64,000 nt of DNA, taken from positions 1-64,000 of the forward strand of contig NW_006766941.1 of NCBI RefSeq assembly GCF_000275845.1, written 5' to 3'. The notes under the pieces are model-generated. The model did not search any database and had not been told where the DNA came from. It saw only the letters and a program-made list of their open reading frames with translations. This document shows, one piece after another, positions 47,568-58,931 of this stretch (within the stretch, counting starts at the first letter, position 1; each line of letters begins with the position of its first letter). Origin of the DNA: Dichomitus squalens LYAD-421 SS1. Taxonomy: Eukaryota; Basidiomycota; Agaricomycetes; Polyporales; Polyporaceae. The position numbers were made by a program, and so were the translations under genes.

Positions 47568-49746
47568 GTGCCCTGTCAGTTCACGGGATGCCCTGTGGTC
47601 TCGTCAAACTTTCACCATCGCGTCTCCCCTCTCTCCTTCCCGGCTTTCATTGGGATCTTGCTGGTGGTCTTGTCGGTCATCTATATGCGTTCGATATCAA
47701 CACGGAATGCACGTTCGCGTGGTCTCCCACTTTCTCCAGAACCCAGACCTCTCCCGTTCATTGGCAATGTCCTTGACTTTCCTAGGACCAAACAGGGAAT
47801 CGCTTTTCGGGACATGTGCGCGCAATACGGTGGGGAGCTCACAGGCTGACTACCACATAGTATGTATTGATTTCATTCCTAGGCGATATCCTACACTTCA
47901 ATCTTCTTGGCCAGCATATGCTTGTCCTCGGAAGACCTGACGTCGTCTTCGAGCTGCTGGACAAGCGATCTGCCAACACATCGGATCGCTTTGTGACCCC
48001 GTTGATTGTCCTGTGAGCATTATGATCTCTCAACCTCCATTGAATGACCTACTTTGCATACCCGTATCAAGGACAGGCATGGATATGAATCTCTCTGCAA
48101 TGCGGTACGGTGAGAGGTGGAGGCGCCACAGGCGTGCTTTCTGGCAGTACTTCCACCCAAGTGCACTGCCGACATATCAGCCGATGCAACGTAAAGCCGC
48201 GCACAGGTTCCTGAATAAGCTTCTTAAGACCCCATCCCGGCTGAGGGAACCCATACGCTTGTGAGTGTTCAGTCTGTGGTGAGTAATCCGCTGCAAGCTG
48301 ATCGGCGGCGTGGACATTTGACAGCACGTTCTACACAGCTGTGTTGGAGGTTCTCTTTGGCTACAGTGTTGCCGACGATGGAGACGAGATCATGGCTATT
48401 GTCGAGGATGCACTGGAGTGGCCGGGTGAGGCGTTCACCCAGGGGAAATATCTCATCGAGACGCTCCCGATCCTTCGATATGTCCCTACGTGGTTCCCGG
48501 GCGCAACTGTGCAGAGGCTGATTGTACACTGGCGGTCCACCGTGACTCGTTTGAAGGAAGAGCCTTATCGTCAAATCAAAGTATCGATAGTGAGTTCAGA
48601 AGATACGCTATACGCTGACCGGCTGATAGTCCTGCTTCTACTATAGGCCCATAACGAGGCACCAGAGAGTGTGGTCAGCAACATGATCACCACAATGGTT
48701 AAACAAGATGACGAGCCGTCATCAATAGAAGTGGAGGATGTCATCAAGAACGTAGCCGCGGTGACTGTCGAAGGTAATCTGCGAACGACTGTGCGGGTGC
48801 TTGTTGCTCACTGCCAGTGCAACGCAGGCGCCTCGGACACGGTAGTCCACCTGAGCACTCTGATATAATCGAAGAAGCCAGCTGACGAATTCTCCATAGA
48901 TGTTCTCCACAGTGCAGACTATGTTCATGGCAATGGCTCTCAACCCCGAGATCCAGAAGAGAGCTCAAGCGGAGTTGGATGCCGTGGTTGGCCCCCATCG
49001 TCTCCCTGACTTCAGCGATCAGCAGAACCTCGTCTATGTTAACGCGACCATCAGAGAGGCGTTGTGGTGGCAGGCAGTATCGCCTTTCTCGCTTCCACAC
49101 GTGACTGTTGAGGATGACGAGTTCCGCGGCTATTTCCTTCCCGCTGGGTCCATTATTCTACCGAACGTCTGGTGTGAGTTTTATTCTATGAGTGACTGCT
49201 CATGTAGAGCTCGTTAACCTCGCTTGCCGCCAGGGCTTGCACCCGGAATCCGGAGCTCTACGAGGATCCCGACGTGTTTCGCCCCGAACGCTTCGTACAC
49301 GATGGCAAGGTCGATTTCACCAGCCCGCCAGACCCTGCTCTGTTCGTGTTTGGTTTTGGGAGAAGGTGCGTGGCTAGCGTCTACTACGGAATACTTGCAT
49401 TGTTCTACATAACACATGTCGGCAGGATTTGCCCTGGACGTTACTTCGCCGAGAATGGATTGCTCGTCAACGTTGCTCTCATTTTGCACGCCTTCGACAT
49501 CACACCGCCCGCGGACGAAAACGGTAAACCCATCGCATTACATGGAGACATCATGATGGCGGATGGACTTCTCTGGTAAGCCCCAACACTCAATACTCGG
49601 GCGAGCTGTTGTGTGTATGTGCTCATAACGTGACTAGCTATCTTGTAGAATGTTGATTTACCATCAAGCCGCGCTCTCCAGAGGCTGAGGCACTAATTCG
49701 TCAAGCGCAGTTGTTCATTCAAGTCCGTTTGAATAGTCAACTCTAG
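47568..49746 (+). pseudogene. Cytochrome P450, probably inactive copy
   Basis: Microsomal P450 closely related to the intact gene at 50738-52821, with the same intron positions. Exons 47568?-47829, 47883-48012, 48072-48260, 48325-48589, 48647-48773, 48828-48841, 48900-49171, 49234-49365, 49426-49575 and 49638 on. The membrane anchor, the FRPERF segment and the haem motif FGFGRRICPGR are present. Four faults are seen: no ATG in frame before the anchor; I-helix GASDT where the paralogue has AGSDT; K-helix E-A-L-W (W codon 49065-49067) instead of the near-invariant ExxR; and a TGA at 49654-49656 where the paralogue has CGA, cutting off about 30 residues. Two of these are single C-to-T changes at CpG. 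The remaining frame is otherwise open, so decay is recent. Confidence 0.75.
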
Positions 49747-50737
49747 TAATGTGTGGTTTGTCTGAGGGTTGCACTGTACAGCCATACACGATGTGAATTT
49801 CGCACAAGCCCGAAATTGAGGCGTCTGTCTTCCTTTGTTATATGCAGCAGTCTCCAAATCCTACTATGTGTGTTGCACAAAATCTGGTGTATTGCAAATT
49901 GAGGAGTTTGAATTCCACACGACCTCACTGGACCCGCCGGAATCAGATGGCTGATAGCTCATGGACAAAGATATGACAATATCATATGCGAACCATGACA
50001 CCGCTACCAGTGATTACTACCGGTGCGGAAGGGACTCCTGGTTCTGAGAGTGGTTCATATATATATTATCCTGTACAACACTACACGAGTAGTTAGCTTA
50101 TCGTGAATCCTTGGTAGCGGTGGAAACGAGTCTTTGCGCTCTCCGCATCAGGAACGATCTTGCAACCACAAACACTGTTTCCGTGCGTATATGCCAACAT
50201 AACTCAAGAACGAGAGCTTTAGATGAGAGCCACACGGTGACGGAAGTTACTATGTTGGTTTCAATTGTATGTAAATCGGGAATAACTCGCTGACTTATCG
50301 ATGTCACAATATCATGACTATCTACACCAGCCGGTTTGAACGGTTATTCTCCAGATGCTACTTCGAGTTCGTAACCACTCTCAGAGGGGATCGGTTTCCT
50401 GCGCAGCAAACATAGGCCGCCAGCAGTACGGCATCATACCGTACGTGTCGAAAGGGGCACTGCAATGGTGGCAGTGAAGGAGCTGAGGAGGTTCCGAGCC
50501 ATCTCATCGGAGTTAATGCAGCCGGGGTAGATGGGGCTCTATTGGACTACATAAACTGACCCATCAGTCATTCGAGAAAGGTGTGGAGGGGATATCAAAC
50601 GCGCGTGGCTACGGTCCGTTCATATCACCAGGATGGGTCGCTCGTGTCACTGCCAAGAAGTCGACGTCGTTCAGACCTTCGTTCAAGGGAGTTAGTGTCC
50701 AGCTTGGGATTCTTGCACGCAGTTCGAATCGAGTGAC
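49747..50737. other. Convergent spacer between the two P450 copies
   Basis: About 990 bp with short frames only. No repeat or RNA gene recognised. Both terminators should be here. Confidence 0.55.
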
Positions 50738-52821
50738 TCAACCGACCGTCTGCGCTGCCTGAACCAAGGCTCGAGCTTCGGCAGACCTGGGCTGAATGGT
50801 GCATCGACAGTCAACAGGATAGCTTTCCAACGATGTCAGCGTAGGCATCGCATGTTCGATACTCGCAGCATACCAGAGGAGACCATCTGTGACCTGTGGC
50901 ACGATGTCGATCACGTTCCCCTGGTCATCCACTGGAGGGGTGATGTCGAAGACATGCAAGACCGAAGCGACGTTGATGAACAACCCATTCTCCGCGAAGT
51001 ATCGCCCAGGGCAGATCCTGTCGGCATATATCAGCAAGAACAACATGAAGGCGTCATGACGCTAAGTGTAGGGCCGCTACACACCTTCTTCCAAAACCGA
51101 AGACGAATGAGGCAGGATCCGGTGCGCTGCTGAAGTCCAATCTCCCGTTGTGGATGAAGCGTTCGGGTCTGAACTCGTACGGATCCTCGTATATATTAGG
51201 GTCATGCATACAGGCGCTGGTTTATATGAATACCAAAGATGTGAACAAGATGACTCAATTGACTACACTCACCTCACATTTGGCATGATGACCGTCCCAG
51301 CTGGTATGAAATATCCGCGAAAGACATCGTCTTCGGTCGTCATATGTGGAAGGGAAAAAGGCACCACCACTTGCCACCGCAATGCCTCCTTGATAACAGC
51401 GTTGACATAGACAAGCGATGAGGTATCGCTGAATTCAGGCAGGCGATTGGGACCAAGCACAGCATCGAGCTCCGCTTGAGCTTTCTTCAGCACCTCGGGG
51501 TAACGAGACATCGCTACGAAGACGGTCTGCACCGTCGAGAACATCTACGCTGATACGTAAAATCCACACTAAGGGCTTCTGAAGGGTGGTGAAACGTACC
51601 GTGTCAGAGCCAGCTGACGATGAATGTGAGCGCATGATTGAGACATGATAGAGACGAAGTGCACCTTCCAAAGATACGGCAGCCACGTTCTTGATAATAT
51701 TCTCCTCTTCCGTTGTGGCTGACCCGTCCCTTTCGCTGATCATCTTCCTGATCAACTTTCCTACCACGCAGTCCGCACCTTCGCCACGAGCCTAGGCATA
51801 ACACAATTAGGCATACGCGTTCTGAAGCAAGCTCTGTCGCTCACTAAGGCTGCCTTCACCCTGCCATAAGGTACATCCTTCAGTCGGGCAATGGTATACC
51901 GGTAGTAGACGGATAGCCTCTGCAGTGTCGCCCCCGGGATCCAGGGAGGAACGTATTTGAGAATCGGGAGGACTTCGACCAAATATTTCCCTGGCGTAAA
52001 CACTTCGCCAGTCCATGCCAATGCGGCCTCGACTATATCCATCATTTCGTCATTTTCGTCGGAGACGTCGATGTCGAATAAAACTTTGACGATGGCCGTA
52101 GTGAAGGCGCTGTGGCAGATATTCAGTATATTGTGAAAGTCTCAATCCATGTACGCAGCCTGGATACCTACAAACGTATGTGCTCTCTGAGCTTCGACGG
52201 TTTCTCTAGCAATCTTCTCAGGAATCTGTGCGCCGCGTGGCATTGCGTCTGCTGATAAGCAGGGAGGGCCCCAGGATGGAAGTGCTGCCAAAATGTCCGT
52301 TTGTGTCGCCTCCACTGCTGGCCGTATGGCATACCAGAGAAGTTGATGTCCAAACCGGTTCTGAGAGTGTGATCAACGTCAAAAGCTTTTGGAGAGAGCG
52401 AGGAGTCCCACAAATGAGACACTGCCGACGATGGTCGGTCTGACGTGTTAGCAGACTTTTTATTCAAAAACTCGGTGATCGCCTTAGGGCTTCCTAGAAC
52501 GACTGTATCCTGGTTCAGCAATTTCAGGTACAGTACGTCGCCTGTTCAAAGTGGCATGAGACATGAGAAGAGCGGCACTGCGGTTTACTCACCATATTTG
52601 ATGCCTAGGTCTCGAAAGGTAGCCCACTGGTTGGCTTTCGGCCAGTCAAGTAGGTTGCCAATGATCGGGAAGGGACGAGGTCCCGGAGGAGGGGACAGAC
52701 CGCGAGATGGCGTCTTCCACGATGCTAGATAACGTATGTAAACGAGTACCAGTATGAACCATGAGGTTCCTGCAAGTGTTGCGAGCGTAGGGTCGGCGCT
52801 CGCAATGAACTCAGACAACAT
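50738..52821 (-). CDS. Cytochrome P450 monooxygenase
   Basis: ER-anchored class II P450, 528 aa. Exons, from high to low coordinate: 52821-52593, 52541-52412, 52360-52172, 52109-51845, 51791-51665, 51613-51600, 51544-51273, 51216-51085, 51017-50874 and 50822-50738. An N-terminal anchor (LAGTSWFILVLVYIRYL) is followed by a Pro-rich hinge (PPPGPRPFPIIGN). The WRRHKRTFWQHFHP segment fits the C helix, AGSDT is in the I helix, EALR is the ExxR motif, FRPERF is the PERF region, and FGFGRRICPGR carries the haem-ligating Cys. The AGSDT motif is encoded by a 14-nt micro-exon. The substrate is unknown; such P450s in wood-decay fungi act in xenobiotic or secondary metabolism. It lies tail-to-tail with the inactive copy, which suggests an inverted duplication. 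Confidence 0.92.
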
Positions 52822-53698
52822 AACTAGCAAGATAAGGGAGTGCACAAGCGACAACAGCAAGGGACAGGATGTGCTGTGAAGTGAGCCTTAAGGGTAAAGG
52901 TCAACCCTGGGAGGAATTCTCAGGATCGTGCATATATGGGCCTGTCTCCGCATGCAGCTGGAACTCCGCGACTCAATTTGCGCTCGAGAAGTTCAGACCA
53001 CAATAAGGGTAATGCCTGAATGGACCGACAGGGCCCGGCCCCTGCGTAGAATTGCCAGCTTCGTCATATGATGCATTCAACCGAACATCAAGAATTCTTC
53101 GAAGGGAACTCACCTCTCTGGTAGACGCACCACTAAGGCGGATTAAGGGCGTGGAAGTTGCCTAAACAAGCCGCTAAGTTCGCAACTTAGACTGGAAGCG
53201 GCCCGATTGAGCATGACTAAGACCTGTAGAACGACCTCGAGAGCTCGAATCATAGTTTGCGAGCAACACCCTGGGCCCGATTATCCCCCGCAATCCAGCG
53301 ACGGCTGCGTGCTTCAGCGAGGGGGGACCGCGAAAGGGTCACACATATGACATCCTGCATCACAGTCAATCATGGGTGCAGTGACCACGACGTTGTTTGC
53401 GTGAGGGAACGAGGGTTAAGATCGGTAATTTGGCCCTAAACACTGAGAAAGTGGCCATTCAGTCCCACGATAGTACCCGGTAGGCACGCGATACTTGCGT
53501 ACCTCAAGGCAAAAGATCATGATAGGCAAAGGTGCGAGGCACCACCACTGAGAGAGAGAGCCAAGTCAAACAACTGAGTTGCGCTCCGAGAGCCGATAGT
53601 CACGTGTCTTCAATTGCTGACATAAGTGGACCGCTGTGTCAGGCATCCAATGAATGACGACGCGGGCCACTCGTTCCCCTCTCCTCCTACCCGCGACC
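52822..53698. other. Divergent upstream region, P450 / CRIPT
   Basis: 877 bp between two divergent starts; no gene supported. Confidence 0.55.
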
Positions 53699-54169
53699 AT
53701 GGTCTGCAAGAAATGCGAAACTGTAAGCGGAAATCTATTCGTTGGTAGCAAGAAGAGCAGACACTGACGTTTGTTCCTGCAGAAAACATCCAAGCTCGCT
53801 GCCCCTGATCCTTTCAAGTCGACCTCGCAAGCCATCAAAGAGGGCTCGCGCAAGGTTGGGGAGAACAAGCTCTTGACACGGCCAGGAAGCTCCAGGAACA
53901 GGTTCCAGGTGTGTATTACTCTGGCATCGCATTGGAGTAACATTTGCTGACTTGCGGCACTCCTAGCCCTATCAAGGTAAATGCAAGGACTGTAAATCCA
54001 CCGTAACGCAGAATAAAGCCAAGTATTGCCACGGTGCGTCCATCTTCCATCGTGGGCACTACTGGACGCTCATGTGACATCGTCAGGTTGCGCATATAAG
54101 CGAGGTGTATGCGCAATATGTGGCAAGCAAGTGCTCGACACGACCGGCTACGCCATGTCGTCCAAGTAG
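53699..54169 (+). CDS. CRIPT: CRIPT homologue (cysteine-rich, minor spliceosome-associated)
   Basis: Exons 53699-53722, 53783-53908, 53967-54033 and 54087-54169 give 99 aa, close to the about 101 aa of animal CRIPT. The sequence starts MVCKKCE and contains the conserved GENKLLT block and the Cys pairs CKDC, CHGC-AYKRG and CAIC-GKQVLDT, all in the family order. CRIPT was named for PDZ binding in animals; its conserved role is in RNA splicing with the spliceosome. The first exon is only 24 nt. All zinc-type Cys pairs are intact. Confidence 0.93.
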
Positions 54170-54406
54170 CTGAGAACTTCTCTCAGGGAACTTCATATCA
54201 TATTACCTTGGTGGATGGCATGGACTCATAGAGGTGGATTATGGCCCAATTGTACGTTATGTGTTCTTATATATCGTTTCTGCTCTTGCTTTGCAAATAG
54301 ACCTGTCCCGTTCCACCGCGAACCTCGCACCCCCAGTCGTGCGGATCCACGAGTCCGCTTCTCCCCAGTATGGCTATCCCACAGATACAAAAAATCCTCC
54401 GCTTCC

Positions 54407-55509
54407 TCAATCAAACCACCTTTCCTTCTCGTGCTGATCGGCAGCCGCAGAATGTAGCGAGGCAAGAGCCCTGCGCAAGCTGGCATGGTTGTGAACGCCC
54501 GCGATCAGAATGACCCGTTCGGACGACGTACGTTACTTGCTCTTCATAGTACTCTCGGATCTCCATCAGTCGTCTCAACCGCAACCGCTTGTGCACCAAC
54601 GTTAGGAGAACAACAATTGCGACCATCACTGCCGATTCGCAGACAATGTCAACATGCGGATGTCGCTGATATCTGCTCGACCTACCTGACACGACGCTCA
54701 GACAAGTTATCACGAGCTGCCAGGCCTTCACGCGATTAGGCGTCCCCCGTTCGTCGATGCACATGCCCTTCTGTCCGCAATTATACTAGTCAAGGCGACT
54801 CAGTACTCAACTGATAGCACTGAGAAGAAGCCCCTCACCGAGTGGCATTCCTGATCCGCGCTGCACGCCTGCCCCAAATACTTCGTTGGGATACAAACGT
54901 TATAACCCGTGTGGCAGTAGAATCTCGGTGTGTGGCAGTTGTGTCTTATTATCGTGTTGCTGAACCCTGTGCTGTCCTTGTAGACCATAACTTCGTGGTT
55001 GCATGGTTGACCCAGTGTCATATTTGCCCACCTATCCTCCCATTCCCAAATCAGCGATCCCCTAAACAACTCAAAGAGCGGCGGGCGTACATGCACGCCG
55101 AGTTCAAGCAGACCGACCCATTCGCGTTCAGCCCGCTCGCCAAATCCTGCCAATTCCCCGGCGGGGCACACTGCTCGTCCCTGCCCGCCTGGCACGGCTG
55201 GCCCACCGCGGCGAGCGGTCTGCACCCGCTGCCCTCGTCCGGGCAGTACGACCCGCGGGGGCACAGCGGAGGCACCGTCGCGTTCGCATTCGCGAACCCG
55301 AACGGGAACTCGTCGCGCCGACACTGGCGCGGCTGACAGGTCCCGTTCGCCCCATCGACTCCGGAGCAGAAGGATGCGTCGTCGCAGTCGCTGGTGAACC
55401 TGCCTATGGCGGCGTCCAGGCGGTCGTTCATGGTCGTACATGCGATCCCGAGGGTGGAGTTGGCCGACGCTGAAAGTGTGAGGACGAGCAGGAGCGCGAG
55501 GGTACCCAT
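54407..55509 (-). CDS. Cysteine-rich single-pass membrane protein
   Basis: Exons, from high to low coordinate: 55509-55091, 55031-54839, 54785-54686, 54628-54532 and 54479-54407, giving 293 aa. A signal peptide (MGTLALLLVLTLSASAN) leads to an extracellular part with many Cys in short loops (CDDASFC, CRPLAAVGQPC, CSADQEC, YNCGQKGMC), reminiscent of Dickkopf/EB-type disulphide folds. One transmembrane helix follows (VVSVMVAIVVLLTLV, split by an intron), then a basic KRLRLRR cytoplasmic stretch and a short tail with EYYEEQ and a helical end. I know similar proteins only as uncharacterised Agaricomycete proteins; no function can be given. A surface or secretory-pathway location is inferred. Confidence 0.75.
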
Positions 55510-55702
55510 AGCGATTGGTCTCGACGGATCGATTGTAGTATGGGGTCTAAATTTATCAGGCTCGACCGTGTAATTTCTGTCAGCCATCGTGCATTCCTGA
55601 CTGGCCCGGAGACCGAATCTAATGTTGTAAACCTCGATGGTTGGCTCAGTGCGACTGAGTCAAGACAGTTGTATGATAAATTTTCTGTTCATGTTAATAA
55701 CT

Positions 55703-55776
55703 GGGTCGGTGGCGTAGTTGGTTATCGCATCTGTCTAACACACAGAAGGTCCTCAGTTCGAACCTGGGCCGACTCA
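55703..55776 (+). tRNA. tRNA-Val (anticodon AAC), second copy
   Basis: Same 74-nt sequence and fold as the copy at 19796-19869: acceptor GGGTCGG/CCGACTC, anticodon loop CTAACAC, T arm CTCAG/CTGGG, discriminator A. A T run (attttt) follows within 15 nt. Flanking sequences of the two copies are not similar. Confidence 0.95.
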
Positions 55777-55872
55777 TATATATTTTTAGGCCACCACCAA
55801 ATTTCTGTGGGCCATGTTCGTTTGAGAACCATGTCGACGTTTCACGTCTCGCCATGTTATCGGAGTACATTA

Positions 55873-56609
55873 GGGGTAGTCAAAGATGGCGGTTCGGAGG
55901 ACGGTTCGTCGAGCGATTCTGCAGCGATTCTGTCGAAGGGAATCGTCCTGGATCCGTGTGTGCACTTTGACCACCCCACGTTTCTACGGGTCGATTCCAC
56001 TAGGGTAAATACTTGAGTCGGTCAGGCCTTCGGGCGTCTGTGATATCAAAATCAGGTAATCCATGCATCCTCGCGCGATGGTTTCTCTCCGTGTGCCGCG
56101 TTGCTCTTCCCCCTACTATGCTTCGTTACAGCTCTTGGGACCTCAGAGAAAATATATATATTTCATCAACAAGACACACGGCGCACTTGATTCCCGGTCT
56201 TCGTGCCAGAGCCAGCAGAAGGTTGCCAAGTGAGACGGCCAGACTTTCTGAAAGTAGGGTTTTCGGTCTGATCGGACATTTCAAGGTGGAGGGAATCTGT
56301 AGACCAGCAATTCTGATAAAAGTAGAGAAGCGGCAAGCTTGCAGTAGGGCCATGGTCGCTCGTAAGACGTGCTAAGACACCCCCCAATAAAATTTCGACA
56401 TATAACCTAGTTTAAGAGGGCTTATCCGAAGTCGGGCTGAGGGAATATTGGAGTGCAGAGAATCGCGATTCGGGTGGGCGGTGCTCCTCCAGACTCGCAC
56501 CGGCGATTCGACGCGATTCTGCCAGAATCGCGGATTCCCCCCCCCTCTCGAATCGTCTCCCGAATCGTTCCCTCGAATCGTCCACCGAACCGCCATCTTT
56601 GACTACCCC
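55873..56609. mobile_element. Second short TIR element with TA flanks
   Basis: Perfect inverted ends of about 25 bp starting GGGGTAGTCAAAGATGGC, with TA directly outside each end (55871-55872 and 56610-56611). Imperfect inverted similarity continues some 30 bp inward, through repeats of a GAATCG-like word. No transposase frame. The left end lies 96 bp downstream of the tRNA-Val gene, and the right end lies 26 bp beyond the stop of the minus-strand F-box gene. Confidence 0.75.
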
Positions 56610-56635
56610 TATTAATTATACTAGACGGGGTCTTC

Positions 56636-58321
56636 TCAATTACATGGGGAATGACCAACCTCCAGAACCACAAGCGATGTCCAGCAATAGACCAGATCAT
56701 TACCACGATCCTTCCTAGCCCGAGAATCTCTGAACTCTTTCACCGTCCGACACCATTGCTCGGATGCGAGATGTGGTCGGCCTAGTTCTGCGTTGGGGAA
56801 CAATTTCCTCAAGAAATAAGCGACCCCTTGAGGATCTGGAATCAGACTATCCCAACCACCGTCGGAGATGGAGAAAGACATGAGGGAACGGTGAGAAGGA
56901 ATCGAAGCCATCTCAACATCGCGTGCATCGATCCGGGGCAGTTGAACATGGGTTAGGAAGGGACAAAGTCGTGCAAGGGGTATGAGCGCCCGTAACGAAG
57001 GTGCCTTTCCTGAGGGGACGTAACTGAGCTCGAGATGCTCGAGATGGGGCCACGACTCCGCAATTGTGACAAAGTCGGATACCGATACCACGACTGAGAC
57101 GTTCTTGGAAGCCAGGTGGAGACGGACGTCGGCGAGGTGACGTATCCGGAGGAGGGGAATCAGATACTTCACCAAGGGTTGCTCGAAGGCGATAGGCGAG
57201 CCGATCGGGGTGATCGAGAGGGAGATGGTGCGGAGGGTTGGGGCGAACCTGGCGTCCAGGACGGTGCACAAGTCGTGCAGGCCTGCGGAAAGGAGCCCGG
57301 TCTCACACTCGCAGCCGTCAACGTGGACCGATTCGAGATACGGGGAAGAGACCAGGCGAAGCATCTTTATGGCGTCATGCAACGACGCGAACCTGCTCCC
57401 CAGATCGAGGACCCTGAGCGCAGTGAAGCTCTGAGTTCCATTGTCGAATGCGTGTCCGACGGCGGCGGGCAAGCGGAGCTTGAGGGACCTCAAGCTCTCC
57501 ATCGCGCCCAGTCGGGGGAGGAGGTCGGACGTCGTGACCGCGTCGTAAGCTGGCTCTAGAATGTCTAGGACCTGGACCCGGGAGAAGCGGCACACCGGAC
57601 GCAGCCAATCCTCAAGGATCCCGTTCCCTCTGGTAATGCGCAGGTAAGTGAGACAGGGCGCGGATTCGGCGGCTCGCAGCAACAGCGTCTCGACGAAGGT
57701 TTGATACTCGCAGCGTCGGTGATGGTCCCAGGCGGGGGCGCCACGAAATACTATGTGTAAGGAATGCAGTGCAGGAGATAGGAGCTGGAGGAGGTCCATT
57801 GTGCCCGGCACCTTCTGCACCCAGCGTAATCGTACGAGGCGCGAGAGTGAAAGTGGTGGCTGTCCAACATCGGCCGATGCGCAGGAAGGTAGTGGAGATG
57901 GTGCTGTCCAGGAATTGCGCACTGCGCGCACCCATCGTGAGTATTGAGCGTAGGTTGGCAGCCATGGCAGGCACATTGACTCCGTAACCTAGATAAGAAA
58001 CTCTGCCTTAGCGTCGCCTAAAATATCAGAGCATATGCGACCTACTTGCGAAGCGCGGTGTTGTACCAATGCATTCAAGGGCTCAAGGCTGTCGAGATCC
58101 CGCCACAGGATGGTCATCGCGGGGAAGAGGAATGCTCGACAAACCCGAGCACAGCTCGCCAGCGTTCGTCTTCGGACGATCTCCTCTGGATCGTCGACAG
58201 ACTTGACCCTACGGGTCATGATATCAAAGTCGTACCACGCCGTCTCTGAAGCGACGAAATGCTCAAAGACGGTGTAGAGGACGTCTTGGTTGGCAAGTGC
58301 GAGGGTCGGGCCGAGCGACAT
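56636..58321 (-). CDS. F-box/LRR-like protein, copy 1
   Basis: Exons 58321-58046 and 57988-56636 give 542 aa. The N-terminal F-box (about residues 8-75: LANQDVLYTVFEHF ... RVCRAFLFPAMTILWRDLDSL) should bind Skp1 of an SCF ubiquitin ligase. The rest is a Leu-rich, LRR-like array (SLRSLKLRLP, ALRVLDLGSR, YLESVHVDGCECE, HLEHLELSYVP) expected to choose the substrate. The single intron falls right after the F-box, at the same place as in the neighbouring copy (58932-60689). Such genes are greatly expanded in Agaricomycetes. The C-terminal about 20 residues differ from the paralogue; the gene ends beside a transposon terminus, so the tail may be insertion-derived. Confidence 0.82.
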
Positions 58322-58931
58322 TTCCGAACAACGTCAGGGGGTTCAAGAAGAACTGTAGCTGCAGTGAAGGGGTATGGTGAGTAGACATCAGTGCAAGCTC
58401 CTTTTGTACGGCCAGCCACATGCTACGGCCTTGTTCCGTGAACTTGTTATGGTTCAGATCCTCCACGACCGTCGGTTTCAGCCGCATAGTGGCGTTGATG
58501 TGCATCGGCGCTTCATGATGGCCAGATGACGACCGTCTGGGTTATGACGTGACGAGAAACGGACACTGCGAGCTCCATACCAAACTGGCGGTTCCTAGGG
58601 TAGCGACAAGCAAGCCCATCGACGGAATCGTCCATCCACGGGCTCAATATCCGTGGTCAGGTGAGCGCCCCTGAACAGCGGTTTCTATGATGAATCTTAA
58701 ACTTGGTAGCGCTGCTCGTTGCTCTTCGCCAGTCTTACACATACATGCACTTAGTGCTAGGAGCACATAGACAGATCTGGTTGATAAGTGGGCGTACGAT
58801 GATTATAAGGAGGATAGGCTAAGTCTCGCGAAAGCGCTCGATGTTGGGACTATACAATCAGCTGCTGCAAGGCTCGGAACGGGCATCACGCTACGCAACC
58901 GAAGCGCGTCAGCATACCCACGAAGGCAGCC
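58322..58931. other. Spacer between F-box copies
   Basis: About 610 bp holding the upstream region of copy 1 and the 3' flank of copy 2. No gene supported. Confidence 0.6.

Noticed and set aside
47588..47776. ATG at 47588 as the P450 start
   Set aside because: It is in a different frame from the membrane anchor and would need a frameshift.
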